Origin: Chryseobacterium indologenes
GTDB lineage: Bacteria; Bacteroidota; Bacteroidia; Flavobacteriales; Weeksellaceae
Direction of reading: 5' to 3'
DNA length: 64,000 nt
NCBI GenBank assembly: GCA_002439165.1
Contig: DJTE01000048.1
Location: 21,884-85,883 of the forward strand
A model generated the notes under the pieces. That model saw nothing but the letters and a program-made list of their open reading frames with translations, ran no database searches and was not told the DNA's origin. The first letter of the stretch is position 1. The number at the start of each line of letters is the position of its first letter. Below are positions 53,175 to 61,858 of this stretch, piece by piece. The position numbers were made by a program, and so were the translations under genes.

Positions 53175-53591
53175 ATGAGACGTAACGCAACAGCCGTTTG
53201 GAACGGTACCATCAAAGAAGGAAAAGGACATTTAACAACCCAGAGCACCACTTTAAACGAAACTCAGTATTCTTTTAACAGCCGTTTTGCCGATGGTGTA
53301 GGCACCAATCCTGAAGAATTACTGGCAGCAGCACACGCAGGATGCTTCACCATGAAACTGAGCGCTGAACTTTCCCAGGCAGGCTTCACCCCTGAGGAGC
53401 TTAAAACAACTTCGGTGATCACTCTTGACCCAAGCATTGGAAAAATCACAAAATCAGAATTGACTTTAACGGCAAAAGTTCCGGGGATTTCTGAAGAGGA
53501 ATTCCAGAAGTATGCTAAAATCGCGGAAGAAGGATGCCCGGTAAGTGCGGCTTTCAATTTCGAGATTACACTGAATGCAACTTTAGCATAG
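53175..53591 (+). CDS. OsmC/Ohr-family peroxiredoxin
   Basis: This 138-aa protein has the two redox cysteines in their usual places: AAHAGCFTMKLSAEL (about residue 57) and AEEGCPVSAAFNFEI (about 120). It resembles the OsmC subgroup (NATAVWNGTIKEGKGHLTT at the start), which reduces organic hydroperoxides in the cytoplasm. A strong promoter lies just before it and an AraC regulator sits upstream. Confidence 0.93.
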   Translation: MRRNATAVWNGTIKEGKGHLTTQSTTLNETQYSFNSRFADGVGTNPEELLAAAHAGCFTMKLSAELSQAGFTPEELKTTSVITLDPSIGKITKSELTLTAKVPGISEEEFQKYAKIAEEGCPVSAAFNFEITLNATLA

Positions 53592-53673
53592 AAGTTATTT
53601 TTAACCTGAACCCGGGCTGAGGAATTTAGAGATAAAATGCCGGAGATGGCAGTCTATTACTGATGACTTTCAA

Positions 53674-53740
53674 AACTTCCCTCTTCCAGCTTCAAATCTC
53701 TACCAATCAAAAATTTTCATTCCGAACTGAGGTTATTTAA
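53674..53740. repeat. Dispersed intergenic repeat, copy B
   Basis: The left half (CCCTCTTCCAGCTTCAAATC, AATCAAAAATTTTCA) matches copy A at 10367 and the right half (CCGAACTGAGGTTATTTAA) matches copy C at 18767, so this copy links the two fragments into one family. Confidence 0.55.
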
Positions 53741-53920
53741 TTCCTTTTTAAACCATTAAAATCTTTTAAGTTGACAGAATGTCTGGGGAAATGGCTTGGC
53801 AATTTCTACTGGTCTTATTTCTGACTGGATTTTAATGGTTTATTTTTATGCCCGCTGATTTCGAAGATGGTGCAGATTTTTTCATAATAATTAAAAACTG
53901 GTTACAGAATATTTCAAAAT

Positions 53921-53954
53921 AAAATATACCGATTGGTATATTTTTGTATATTTG
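53921..53954 (+). promoter_or_regulatory. Palindromic TetR operator and -7 boxes
   Basis: AAAATATACC (53921-53930), GATT, and GGTATATTTT (53935-53944) form a perfect 10-bp palindrome with a 4-bp centre. It overlaps TATTTTTG (53939-53946) and adjoins TATATTTG (53947-53954), both TAnnTTTG boxes, just before the TetR start. This is the expected layout for autorepression. Confidence 0.7.
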
Positions 53955-53975
53955 TACTGAAAAACAGTGTACAAA

Positions 53976-54581
53976 ATGTCAAAGGCACAAAAGACCAGAC
54001 AGCTTATTATTGAAAAAACGGCCTCTTTGTTTAATACCAAAGGCTATATATCTACCTCCCTGTCGGACATTACCGAAGCCACAGGCCTTACAAAAGGCAG
54101 CATCTATGGGAATTTTGAAAATAAGGATGAAGTAGCTCTGGAAGTTTACCGTTATAATGCAGGACAGCTGAGCAACATTATGAGCAGGTCTTTTGGAGAC
54201 GAATTTCCGGCCACCCTGGATAAGCTTCATGCTTTCACTGCTTTTTACAGGAAAAACTGGCGGACGATTTTCACCAATGGAGGCTGTCCGATTATGAATG
54301 CCGCTACTGAAGCTGACGATTCTTTTCCGGCCTTAAAAAGCTGTGTTAAAAAATCTTTTGAAACCTGGAATCTTAAGATTTCCGGGGTTATTCAATATGG
54401 GCAGGAAAACGGAGAACTCAATCCGGAAGCGGATGCTGAAGAATATGCTTCCCTGTTCATCATGCTTATTGAAGGAGGAATACTGCTTTCCAAAACAACA
54501 GACGATGAAAAATTCCTGAACCTTGCACTGGACAGGATTACTCATATGATTGATCATGAACTCACTCTTCTTCCATCCTAA
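53976..54581 (+). CDS. TetR/AcrR-family transcriptional regulator
   Basis: From the ATG at 53976 (a GTG at 53967 is less likely) this is a 201-aa regulator with an N-terminal TetR HTH: KAQKTRQLIIEKTASLFNTK then SLSDITEATGLTKGSIYGNF. The C-terminal part is helical and ligand-binding, with a Cys in NGGCPIMNAATEADD. The gene lies 11 nt before a thiolase and likely co-regulates the acyl-CoA genes that follow, like FadR-type TetR proteins (inference). Confidence 0.9.
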   Translation: MSKAQKTRQLIIEKTASLFNTKGYISTSLSDITEATGLTKGSIYGNFENKDEVALEVYRYNAGQLSNIMSRSFGDEFPATLDKLHAFTAFYRKNWRTIFTNGGCPIMNAATEADDSFPALKSCVKKSFETWNLKISGVIQYGQENGELNPEADAEEYASLFIMLIEGGILLSKTTDDEKFLNLALDRITHMIDHELTLLPS

Positions 54582-54592
54582 AAATAAAAGTT

Positions 54593-55861
54593 ATGGAAAC
54601 AAAAAAAGTGGCTATTGTAGGATATAACAGAATTCCTTTTGCCAGAATCAATACAGCGTATGCAGATCAGGGAAACCAGCAGCTGCTGGAGGCGGCCCTC
54701 AACGGACTGGTACAAAAGTATCATTTACAGGGAAAGCTTCTGGGAGAAGTTGCCGGAGGAGCGGTTATCAAGCATATTTCTGAAAGCAACCTCATCCGGG
54801 AATCCGTTATGAATACGGCACTGGATGCGGCAACTCCGGCCTGTGATCTTCAGCAGGCCTGCGACACCGGAATTGAAGCGGCTGTATACATCGGAAACAA
54901 AATCGCACTGGGGCAGATCGAAAGCGGAATTGCCTGCGGTGTAGAAGCGATGAGCAATATTCCCTTCGAGTCTTCTCTCCGGTTGAGAAAAGCTCTTTTA
55001 AGGGCCAATAAAGAAAAATCAGCTTTCGGAAAGCTGAAACAGCTGCTAAGTCCTAAACTTAAAGACTGGATGCCCGTTCCTTATAAAGGCCAGGAACCCA
55101 AAACAGGACTGGTGATGGGCGGGCATACGGAAATCACAGCCAAATACTACGGAATTTCCCGCAGAGAACAGGATGAATTAGCTTTAAAAAGTCATCAGAA
55201 TATGGCTAAAGCTTATGATGAGGGTTTTTTTGATGATATGATCACTCCGGCTTTCGGATTGGATAAAGATAATAATCTCCGCCGCGATACAAGCATGGAA
55301 AAACTTTCACAGCTGAAACCTGCATTTGATAAACAGAACGGAACGCTTACTGCCGGAAATTCAACCCCTTTCACTGACGGAGCTTCAGCGGTACTGCTGG
55401 CCAGTGAAGAATGGGCGAAAGCCAATAACCTGCCTGTACTGGCTTATATCACTTTTTCAGAGGTTGCCGGAATTGAATATGTTGAAAACAGACAGAATCT
55501 TCTTTTGGCACCTGTTTTTGCCGCCGACAGAATGCTCAGAAAAGCAGGGATGAATCTTGAGGATTTTGATTATTATGAAATTCATGAAGCATTTGCCGCA
55601 CAGGTTCTCGCTACCCTGAAAATCTGGGAACATGATGATCAGGCTAAACAATTCGGTCTTGAAAAAGCATTGGGAAAAATCGACAGGAACCGGCTGAACG
55701 TAAAAGGCGGAAGTCTTGCAGCAGCCCATCCTTTTGCAGCTACCGGAGGACGTATCATTGCCACAATGGCCAAACTCCTCCATGAAAAGGGAAGCGGAAA
55801 AGGGTTTATTTCCATTTGTGCCGCCCGCGGTCAGGGAGTGACCATGATTATACAAAAATAA
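54593..55861 (+). CDS. Acetyl-CoA acyltransferase (thiolase), FadI-like
   Basis: This 422-aa thiolase has the nucleophile Cys in CDLQQACDTGIEAA, a second-stage His in NVKGGSLAAAHPFAATGGR, and the C-terminal Cys in SICAARGQGVTM. The GHPFAATG-type region and the length point to the FadI branch that cleaves 3-ketoacyl-CoA in beta-oxidation; a biosynthetic role is possible. It is first after TetR and 10 nt before a thioesterase gene. Confidence 0.9.
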   Translation: METKKVAIVGYNRIPFARINTAYADQGNQQLLEAALNGLVQKYHLQGKLLGEVAGGAVIKHISESNLIRESVMNTALDAATPACDLQQACDTGIEAAVYIGNKIALGQIESGIACGVEAMSNIPFESSLRLRKALLRANKEKSAFGKLKQLLSPKLKDWMPVPYKGQEPKTGLVMGGHTEITAKYYGISRREQDELALKSHQNMAKAYDEGFFDDMITPAFGLDKDNNLRRDTSMEKLSQLKPAFDKQNGTLTAGNSTPFTDGASAVLLASEEWAKANNLPVLAYITFSEVAGIEYVENRQNLLLAPVFAADRMLRKAGMNLEDFDYYEIHEAFAAQVLATLKIWEHDDQAKQFGLEKALGKIDRNRLNVKGGSLAAAHPFAATGGRIIATMAKLLHEKGSGKGFISICAARGQGVTMIIQK

Positions 55862-55871
55862 TACAGAATAT

Positions 55872-56297
55872 ATGGACAGATTAGCGCAGCTTCAGCAATT
55901 TATCGGAAAAGAGTTCAGCCAGTCACCATCCCCTTTTATGAAATGGCTGAATCCCATTGTTATTTCCGTGGAAGAAGGTCATCTTGAGTTTCAGTATACG
56001 GTAAGGCAGGAATGGCTGAATCCGGTCGGAAATCTTCATGGAGGAGTAACTGCGGCCATTATTGATGACATTATCGGGGCTACCATGTTTTCCCTGAACG
56101 AAAATTCTTTCATCACCACCATCAATAATGTGATTGATTATTTTTCAACCGCAAAAGAAAATGATAATATTGTAGCCGAAACAAAAATTATAAAAAGAGG
56201 CCGGCAGTTTGTAAATGCCCAATGTGAAATATGGAATGCAGACAAAACAAGACTTATTGCCAGAGGAACCTCCAATCTATTCAAAATCAACAACTAA
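55872..56297 (+). CDS. PaaI-family acyl-CoA thioesterase
   Basis: This 141-aa hotdog-fold protein shows the PaaI motif GNLHGGVTAAIIDDIIGATMF (Gly-rich, with the catalytic Asp region) and VIDYFSTAKENDNIV. It hydrolyses acyl-CoA to free acid, relieving CoA sequestration. It lies in the TetR-thiolase-thioesterase-KAS group. Confidence 0.88.
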   Translation: MDRLAQLQQFIGKEFSQSPSPFMKWLNPIVISVEEGHLEFQYTVRQEWLNPVGNLHGGVTAAIIDDIIGATMFSLNENSFITTINNVIDYFSTAKENDNIVAETKIIKRGRQFVNAQCEIWNADKTRLIARGTSNLFKINN

Positions 56298-56366
56298 GCA
56301 TGAACCCCATTTTTTCTTTAAAAATGGCGGTTGCCTGCGACTATTAAAAAAGACAGATAAGTATAT

Positions 56367-57608
56367 ATGAAAAGAGTTGTCATTACAGGACTGGGTGCCG
56401 TAACGCCCCTGGGAAACAATGTCGAAGACTTTTGGCACAACAGCATCAACGGAGTGAGCGGAGCGGAAACCATTACCCACTTTGATCCGGAAAAATTTAA
56501 AGTACACTTTGCGTGTGAAGTCAAAAACTTTGATCCGAAGGTTCATCTTACCCACAACGAAATCAAAAGAAGCGACCTGTTTACCCAATATGCCATGTAT
56601 TCATCGGCAGAAGCCATACAGGATTCAGGACTGGACCTAGCCCATATGGATCCGTTTGATACGGGTGTGATCTGGGGAACCGGGCAGGGCGGAATGTGGA
56701 CCTTTGAAAGTGAGGTGATGGAATTTGCGAAAGGGGACGGAACACCGAGATTCAATCCGTTCTTTGTTCCTAAGTTCATTGCTAATATGGCTTCCGGAAT
56801 GATCTCGATGAAATTCGGTCTTCAGGGCATCAACTATACTACGATTTCTGCCTGTGCAACGGGAAATACAGCAATAATGGATGCTTTTAACTATATCCGT
56901 CTGGGAAAAGCAAAAGTAATCATCAGCGGAGGTTCAGAAGCAGCGATTACCCCTGCATCCGTGGGAGGATTCTCTATTATGAAGGCGATGTCTACCCGGA
57001 ATGACGATCCTGCTACGGCCAGCCGTCCTTATGATGCGGACAGGGATGGTTTTGTGATGGGTGAAGGTGCCGGAGCACTGGTTCTTGAAGAATATGAACA
57101 TGCTAAAGCAAGAGGTGCTAAAATTTATGCAGAATTAGCAGGCGCTGCCATGACCGCAGATGCTTACCATATGACGGCTCCTCACCCTGACGGTGTAGGT
57201 GCGATTAAAGCCATGCAGCTTGCCCTTAAGGAAGCAGGAATTAATGTCGGAGACATTGATTATCTGAATCCTCATGCTACTTCTACGCCACTTGGAGATC
57301 TTGTGGAACTAAGAGGAATCAGCAAATTATTCAACGGAAGTAAAAACCTGGACATCAGTGCTACCAAGTCTATGACCGGGCATCTGTTGGGGGCAGCCGG
57401 TGCGGCAGAAGCTATTCTGTCCATTAAAGCTGTTGAACAGGGAATTATTCCGCCAACGATCAATCTTCATAAGATTGATGAAAATATTCCGAAAGATGTG
57501 AATATCGTTTTTGGAGAAGCCAAAGAAAAGGAAATCAACTATGCTTTGAGTAATGCTTTTGGATTCGGAGGGCACAATGCTACCCTGATCTTCAAGAAGT
57601 TTAAATAA
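56367..57608 (+). CDS. fabF: Beta-ketoacyl-ACP synthase II-type enzyme
   Basis: This 413-aa condensing enzyme has the nucleophile Cys163 in TTISACATGNTAIMD, the first His in NPHATSTPLGDLVEL (where many FabF proteins have GTSTP) and the second in KSMTGHLLGAAGA. Its place beside a thiolase and a thioesterase, not in a fab cluster, suggests an accessory copy for lipid remodelling. It follows the thioesterase by 69 nt and converges on the L,D-transpeptidase-family gene. Confidence 0.9.
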   Translation: MKRVVITGLGAVTPLGNNVEDFWHNSINGVSGAETITHFDPEKFKVHFACEVKNFDPKVHLTHNEIKRSDLFTQYAMYSSAEAIQDSGLDLAHMDPFDTGVIWGTGQGGMWTFESEVMEFAKGDGTPRFNPFFVPKFIANMASGMISMKFGLQGINYTTISACATGNTAIMDAFNYIRLGKAKVIISGGSEAAITPASVGGFSIMKAMSTRNDDPATASRPYDADRDGFVMGEGAGALVLEEYEHAKARGAKIYAELAGAAMTADAYHMTAPHPDGVGAIKAMQLALKEAGINVGDIDYLNPHATSTPLGDLVELRGISKLFNGSKNLDISATKSMTGHLLGAAGAAEAILSIKAVEQGIIPPTINLHKIDENIPKDVNIVFGEAKEKEINYALSNAFGFGGHNATLIFKKFK

Positions 57609-57611
57609 ATT

Positions 57612-57646
57612 TCTCCCGCAGATTTTTCAGATGACGCAGAGTTTTG
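57612..57646. repeat. GCAGATT-type repeat tract, copy 1
   Basis: AAATTTCTCCCGCAGATTT at the start of the fabF downstream region resembles the start of the tract at 63034-63075, with GCAGA motifs about 14-15 nt apart. Confidence 0.35.
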
Positions 57647-57685
57647 TGTTTTATCGCGGAAAACCGGATTAAGATATTGAGTGTA

Positions 57686-57726
57686 AAAAACAAAAGCAGC
57701 CATTGAACTGACTGCTTTTTGTTTTA
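57686..57726. terminator. Bidirectional terminator between fabF and the L,D-transpeptidase gene
   Basis: CAAAAGCAG (57691-57699) and CTGCTTTTTG (57712-57721) pair with one extra T. Flanking AAAAAA and TTTT runs let it work in both directions. Confidence 0.6.
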
Positions 57727-58479
57727 TGCTTTTAACCATTCCGAAGAAGAGAGATAATTCTGATCCGGATAATAGATAAAAAGGAGATTTCTTCCTTTGA
57801 TCGTATTGATGATCGGCTGTGTGAGATCTCTTGGAATTGCCGGACATCCCCAGCTTCTTCCGATTCTTTTGTGCATGGCTGCAAACTGTTCGCTTACATA
57901 ATCCGCTCCATGCATCACAATCGCTCTTCTGTATGCTGCATCATTAAAACCTTTATCCATTCCCAAAAGTCTTAAGGAAAATCCGTTATCTCCTCTGTAA
58001 GTGGCATCCGTGATATAAAATCCCATGCTGCTCTGTTGCGAACTTTCCGTATTAGAAAAATTCGCAGCAAATTCTTCGCCTGTATTTTTTCCGTGAGCTA
58101 CCAGTGAGTTGAACAGAACTTTCTTATCATTAAGATCAATCACCCAAAGTCTTTTTGTATTGGAGGACATAGAAAAATCGCAGATAGTCAATAAATGCGA
58201 GTCCTGGTTCAGCAATCCTGCTTTTTTAATGTTTTCAAATCCCGTCAGTGCTTTGCTGAATACTTCATAGTTCAGCTCATGTCCGGGATCAAATGCAATC
58301 GATTGGTACAGTGCTTCTGATGAAGATACAGCAGCTGTGGTCTTCTCAGATTTCGTGTCAGTTAATCTTTCAGTTTTTACTGTGGAGACATTCTCATTCT
58401 TTACCGCCTTTCCCGGAGAAAGATAGAATGAAGTCGTGACCATGTATACAAGGCCTAATACGCTATAAAATCCTTTCAT
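57724..58479 (-). CDS. Murein L,D-transpeptidase catalytic-domain family protein
   Basis: This 251-aa exported protein has an N-terminal hydrophobic segment (MKGFYSVLGLVYMVTTSFYL), a basic low-complexity linker and a C-terminal YkuD_2-like domain. Conserved residues are the His in AIVMHGADYVS and the Cys in IGRSWGCPAIPRDLTQP. The family is related to L,D-transpeptidases, but enzyme activity on peptidoglycan has not been assumed here. A TAATTTTG box on the minus strand lies at 58518-58511. Confidence 0.88.
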   Translation of the reverse strand: MKGFYSVLGLVYMVTTSFYLSPGKAVKNENVSTVKTERLTDTKSEKTTAAVSSSEALYQSIAFDPGHELNYEVFSKALTGFENIKKAGLLNQDSHLLTICDFSMSSNTKRLWVIDLNDKKVLFNSLVAHGKNTGEEFAANFSNTESSQQSSMGFYITDATYRGDNGFSLRLLGMDKGFNDAAYRRAIVMHGADYVSEQFAAMHKRIGRSWGCPAIPRDLTQPIINTIKGRNLLFIYYPDQNYLSSSEWLKA

Positions 58480-58577
58480 TCAATACTATATTAATTCCAA
58501 ATTAGTGGGGCAAAATTATAAAAACATAATTACCAGGTGGTTATAAGTCTAAAAAGTTTAACTCAATTTAAGAAACT

Positions 58578-58969
58578 TTAACGGTGATATGTTTTATCTG
58601 ACTGATTATAAATCTCTTCCAGCTTATCCTGATAACTCCTATTTTACATGTATATAAATCATGTACCCATATTTCATTGCAAGAAGGTTCAGTTTATTTC
58701 CGGATCCCAACCGGTTCATAATATTTTTAACTAATCCTTTTTCTTCAAAATCCAGCCCATTCTCAGGCCGGATTTAACCAATTGGAAAAGAGTACCGGGA
58801 AAACTTCGTATTGACCCATTTTCTTAATTTCCCTGAAATAAAAAGGGCTTTTAAAGAAGGCTAAAGCCATATACTGAAAGTCAGACTCCTGAAGTTCTGC
58901 CTCCAGATACAGTTCGGATAACATTATCCAGATGGGTTTCTGTTCATTGGGGAACTTCAGCTCCTCCAT
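58578..58969 (-). pseudogene. DUF7079-like gene broken by two frameshifts
   Basis: The first frame reads MEELKFPNEQKPIWIMLSEL to FPVLFSNWLNPA and stops at 58763. A second frame picks up at once with RPENGLDFEEKGLVKNIMNR and reaches a stop at 58639. The third frame then gives RSYQDKLEEIYNQ and ends at 58578. The joined product, about 130 aa, follows the DUF7079-family pattern (acidic helical start, YEVFPVLF, an LEEIY C-terminus). The three pieces lie in three different frames with almost no gap, so two indels are the simplest reading. It starts 3 nt after the msrB stop. Confidence 0.65.
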
Positions 58970-58972
58970 AGC

Positions 58973-59419
58973 CTAATTTTCAGAGTCCGGAACAAACTCC
59001 AGGCTCACGGAATTCATGCAGTAACGCAGCCCGGTAGGTTGGGGACCATCATCAAAAACGTGTCCTAAATGGGAGTCACATCGTTTGCAGAGTACCTCTA
59101 CCCTATCCATTCCATAGGCAAGATCTCTCTTATAATATACTCCTTCTTTATCTGCTTCAAAAAAGCTCGGCCATCCGCAGCTGCTTGCAAATTTTGAGGT
59201 GGAGCGGAACAGATGATTTCCGCAGGCGGCACAGTAATACTCGCCGGTTTCATCAAATTCATTGTATTTTCCGGTGAAAGGCCTTTCCGTAGCTGCTTCT
59301 CTCGCAATAGCATACAGATCAGGAGCGAGGACCTTTTTCCATTCATCATTGGAAATATTGAGTTTTGTGGTGTCTGTTCTGGAATAATATGGATTATTTT
59401 TTGCTTCTTTATTTTCCAT
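58973..59419 (-). CDS. msrB: Peptide-methionine (R)-S-oxide reductase
   Basis: This 148-aa MsrB reduces methionine-R-sulfoxide in proteins. The zinc site is two Cys pairs, YYCAACGNHL and EVLCKRCDSHLGH. The catalytic Cys is in LRYCMNSVSLEF, and a resolving Cys is likely in SSCGWPSFF. There is no signal peptide, so it works in the cytoplasm. Confidence 0.95.
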   Translation of the reverse strand: MENKEAKNNPYYSRTDTTKLNISNDEWKKVLAPDLYAIAREAATERPFTGKYNEFDETGEYYCAACGNHLFRSTSKFASSCGWPSFFEADKEGVYYKRDLAYGMDRVEVLCKRCDSHLGHVFDDGPQPTGLRYCMNSVSLEFVPDSEN

Positions 59420-59555
59420 AGGGTTATTTTAAATATCTTTTGATCAAACTAATCTGTACTTTAACAGCATGGTTTTAACTTAAAAAAACTTATGCATTTA
59501 ATTTTTTTGTGGCTTTTGTGGTTATAATAAACCTCAGGTTCACAACCAAATTTAG

Positions 59556-59563
59556 TAAATTTG
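59556..59563 (+). promoter_or_regulatory. -7 box 5 nt before the DUF445 gene
   Basis: TAAATTTG matches TAnnTTTG and ends five nt before the ATG at 59569, predicting a leaderless mRNA and fixing the start over the upstream in-frame extension. Confidence 0.5.
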
Positions 59564-59568
59564 AGAAT

Positions 59569-60813
59569 ATGAATGATGACGCTAAAAGAAAACAGCTCAG
59601 AAAATATAAAGCATTTGCCACAGGATTATTTGTCCTGATGGCGGTTATTTTCATCGTAACTACCCTCTTACAGAAGTCCAGCAGTTCTCATTGGATCGGC
59701 TATGTCCGTGCTTTTGCAGAAGCCGCTATGGTGGGTGCCCTTGCGGACTGGTTTGCGGTGACCGCCCTGTTCCGCCATCCTCTCGGCCTTCCTATTCCGC
59801 ATACCAACCTGATTGAAAACAGTAAGCAGCGGCTGGGAGACAATCTCGGCAGTTTTGTCGTAAGTAATTTTCTCTCACCTCAAAACATCCGTCCTTATAT
59901 TCAGAAGCTTAAAATTTCAAATTTTGTGGGTGAATGGCTGGCAAAAGAAAAGAACCAGGGCATTCTGATCAGAAATATTTCGGATATTGTTCTTGATATT
60001 CTCAATAAGCTTGATGATACGGCCGTAAGCCAGTTTATCAGTAAAAAGGTTTCTGAAATGACGGACGATATCAAGCTCAACCAAGTGGTAGGAAACGGAA
60101 TTGGCTATATTCTGGAAAAAAATGATCATCAGAGAATTATTACCAATCTTTCCAGGCAGATCAAGGAATACATTCTGGAAAATGATGAAATGATCAAAGA
60201 CAGGGTAAAGAAGGGCAGCTATTCTTTCATTCCTTCTTTTGTGGATAATAAAATCGCAGATAAGATCGCTGACGGCCTTGCTGATTTTTTCAAAGAGGTT
60301 GAGGAGAATCCACAGCATGAAGTCAGGACTTTGATTACCCGGAAGATTCATGAATTCTCTGTGGATCTGAAGGAAGACCCAAAGTGGAACGACGAGTTTA
60401 AAACCATCAAAAACGGGCTTCTCAAAAATGATAAACTGGAAGAATATTCCAGTGATATCTGGGTTTCCATTAAAAAAACACTAATGAAGGAGCTTCAGGA
60501 AGAACATTCTGCCCTGAAAAACTATCTTTCCAAAAATCTGAACGAGTTTGCCCTGAATTTAAAGTCCGATGAAAATCTTCAGAATAAAATTGATCATTGG
60601 GTGCGGGTAACGGCTTACAAATATATCCTTAAAAACACCCATCAGTTCGGAAACCTCATCAGTACGACAGTTGGAAACTGGCAGGGAAAAGAGCTGAGCG
60701 AAAAACTGGAACTGGAAGTAGGAAAAGACCTGCAGTTTATCCGTGTAAACGGAACTCTGGTAGGCGGCCTGGTAGGGCTTATCATCTATACGATTGCCCA
60801 TTTTTTCCTTTAA
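59569..60813 (+). CDS. DUF445 membrane-anchored protein
   Basis: From the ATG at 59569 this is a 414-aa protein of the DUF445 (YjiN-like) family: an N-terminal hydrophobic helix (FATGLFVLMAVIFIVTTLLQ), the signature AEAAMVGALADWFAVTALFR and HPLGLPIPHTN, a long helical charged region and a C-terminal membrane helix (LVGGLVGLIIYTIAHFFL). Function is unknown. The frame from 59509 would begin inside the promoter. The next gene follows 16 nt later. Confidence 0.9.
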   Translation: MNDDAKRKQLRKYKAFATGLFVLMAVIFIVTTLLQKSSSSHWIGYVRAFAEAAMVGALADWFAVTALFRHPLGLPIPHTNLIENSKQRLGDNLGSFVVSNFLSPQNIRPYIQKLKISNFVGEWLAKEKNQGILIRNISDIVLDILNKLDDTAVSQFISKKVSEMTDDIKLNQVVGNGIGYILEKNDHQRIITNLSRQIKEYILENDEMIKDRVKKGSYSFIPSFVDNKIADKIADGLADFFKEVEENPQHEVRTLITRKIHEFSVDLKEDPKWNDEFKTIKNGLLKNDKLEEYSSDIWVSIKKTLMKELQEEHSALKNYLSKNLNEFALNLKSDENLQNKIDHWVRVTAYKYILKNTHQFGNLISTTVGNWQGKELSEKLELEVGKDLQFIRVNGTLVGGLVGLIIYTIAHFFL

Positions 60814-60829
60814 AAACTGAAAACTGACC

Positions 60830-61717
60830 ATGAAAAAAACTTTTATTACCCTGTTCTGTTTTCTTTTTATGTGCTGTTTCAGCCAGAAAGTTGAGCTTAA
60901 ATCTGTAACGGATTCATCACAGATTTTCAAGGGACAGATTGCAGGAGTTCCCATCACGATCCAGCTTAACTACTCAGGAATTGCAGACTGCAGCCTGTAC
61001 CAGTATTTTGTAGACGGCTGGTATTATTATGATAAGTATCAGAAAAAGATCCCGTTAACCGGAGTTTATGACTACGGCAAACTGTCGCTGTATAACTTCG
61101 GGACCCAGCAAAAACTGAGTTCGCAACAACTTAAAGAACAGATCACATCTCCGCAGAAAATGGAGAAAACCGACGAATTTGCCCAGGCATTACATCCTAA
61201 GGAATCTATTCTCTTCGATCGTGATGACAGGAAAAAAAGAATAATTTCCGGCAGTTTTTATCTGGACAAAAAAATCCGGCAGGCGGAACTGTTCACAGAA
61301 AACAGCATGATCTACCGTTATAATAATTATCTGTTTTTACCCAATGATAAAAAGATCAACACATTTGATTTTATTAATCAGGCGGGGGGCAATGAACTGA
61401 TTTCGTACACATCCGGGGAAAGCGGCAACAGGGTACTGCTATATTTTGAGCATACTTCCAACTTTAATGCCTGCGGAAGATGCGGGGCAAGTGAAGGTGA
61501 AAAAGGTTACCGTGTTCTTTACTTTACGAAAGACTGGAATTTCAAAAGCTATGAAGAATTCCTGACGGAAAGCTGTATGGAATCTATTTACGACACCTCC
61601 AAAACAAAATCCAAAGACAGAAACACCATACGGTATAAGGTAGGCAAATCTAGTTCTTCACCTGCCTATATGTTTACAGTGGATATTAAAAATGCATCTG
61701 TTATAAGGTCAAAATAA
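60830..61717 (+). CDS. Exported protein of unknown function
   Basis: This 295-aa protein has a Sec signal (MKKTFITLFCFLFMCCFSQ). The N-terminal half is beta-rich with an IAGVPITIQLNYSGIADCSL segment and a YDYGKLSLYNFG stretch. The later part has a CxxC in NACGRCGASEGEKGY. No family is recognised. It is placed 16 nt after DUF445 and so is likely co-transcribed. Confidence 0.75.
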   Translation: MKKTFITLFCFLFMCCFSQKVELKSVTDSSQIFKGQIAGVPITIQLNYSGIADCSLYQYFVDGWYYYDKYQKKIPLTGVYDYGKLSLYNFGTQQKLSSQQLKEQITSPQKMEKTDEFAQALHPKESILFDRDDRKKRIISGSFYLDKKIRQAELFTENSMIYRYNNYLFLPNDKKINTFDFINQAGGNELISYTSGESGNRVLLYFEHTSNFNACGRCGASEGEKGYRVLYFTKDWNFKSYEEFLTESCMESIYDTSKTKSKDRNTIRYKVGKSSSSPAYMFTVDIKNASVIRSK

Positions 61718-61828
61718 ATAATCTGGTTCGGGTGAAGGCGTTTAGGGATAATCAGATTACCTTAAATAAATATTATCGGTGGTTTCATAGCTCCTCTCTT
61801 CCAGTTGCTGATACATTCGCCCTTAAAA

Positions 61829-61850
61829 AAAGAGACAGAAAAGTCTCTTT
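61829..61850 (-). terminator. Terminator after pyrD
   Basis: AAAGAGAC (61829-61836) and GTCTCTTT (61843-61850) around a 6-nt loop are followed on the minus strand by TTTTTTAAGG. Confidence 0.7.
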
Positions 61851-61858
61851 ACTTATTT

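Larger units (their letters stand above)
53592..53966. other. Intergenic region with repeat copy B and TetR operator
   Basis: The 375-nt gap contains a dispersed repeat (53674-53740) and, at its right end, the operator and promoter of the TetR gene. No gene is seen in it. Confidence 0.5.

Noticed and set aside
58763..58969. An intact 68-aa gene after msrB.
   Set aside because: The coding signal continues in the other two frames to 58578, so this is the front piece of a broken gene.
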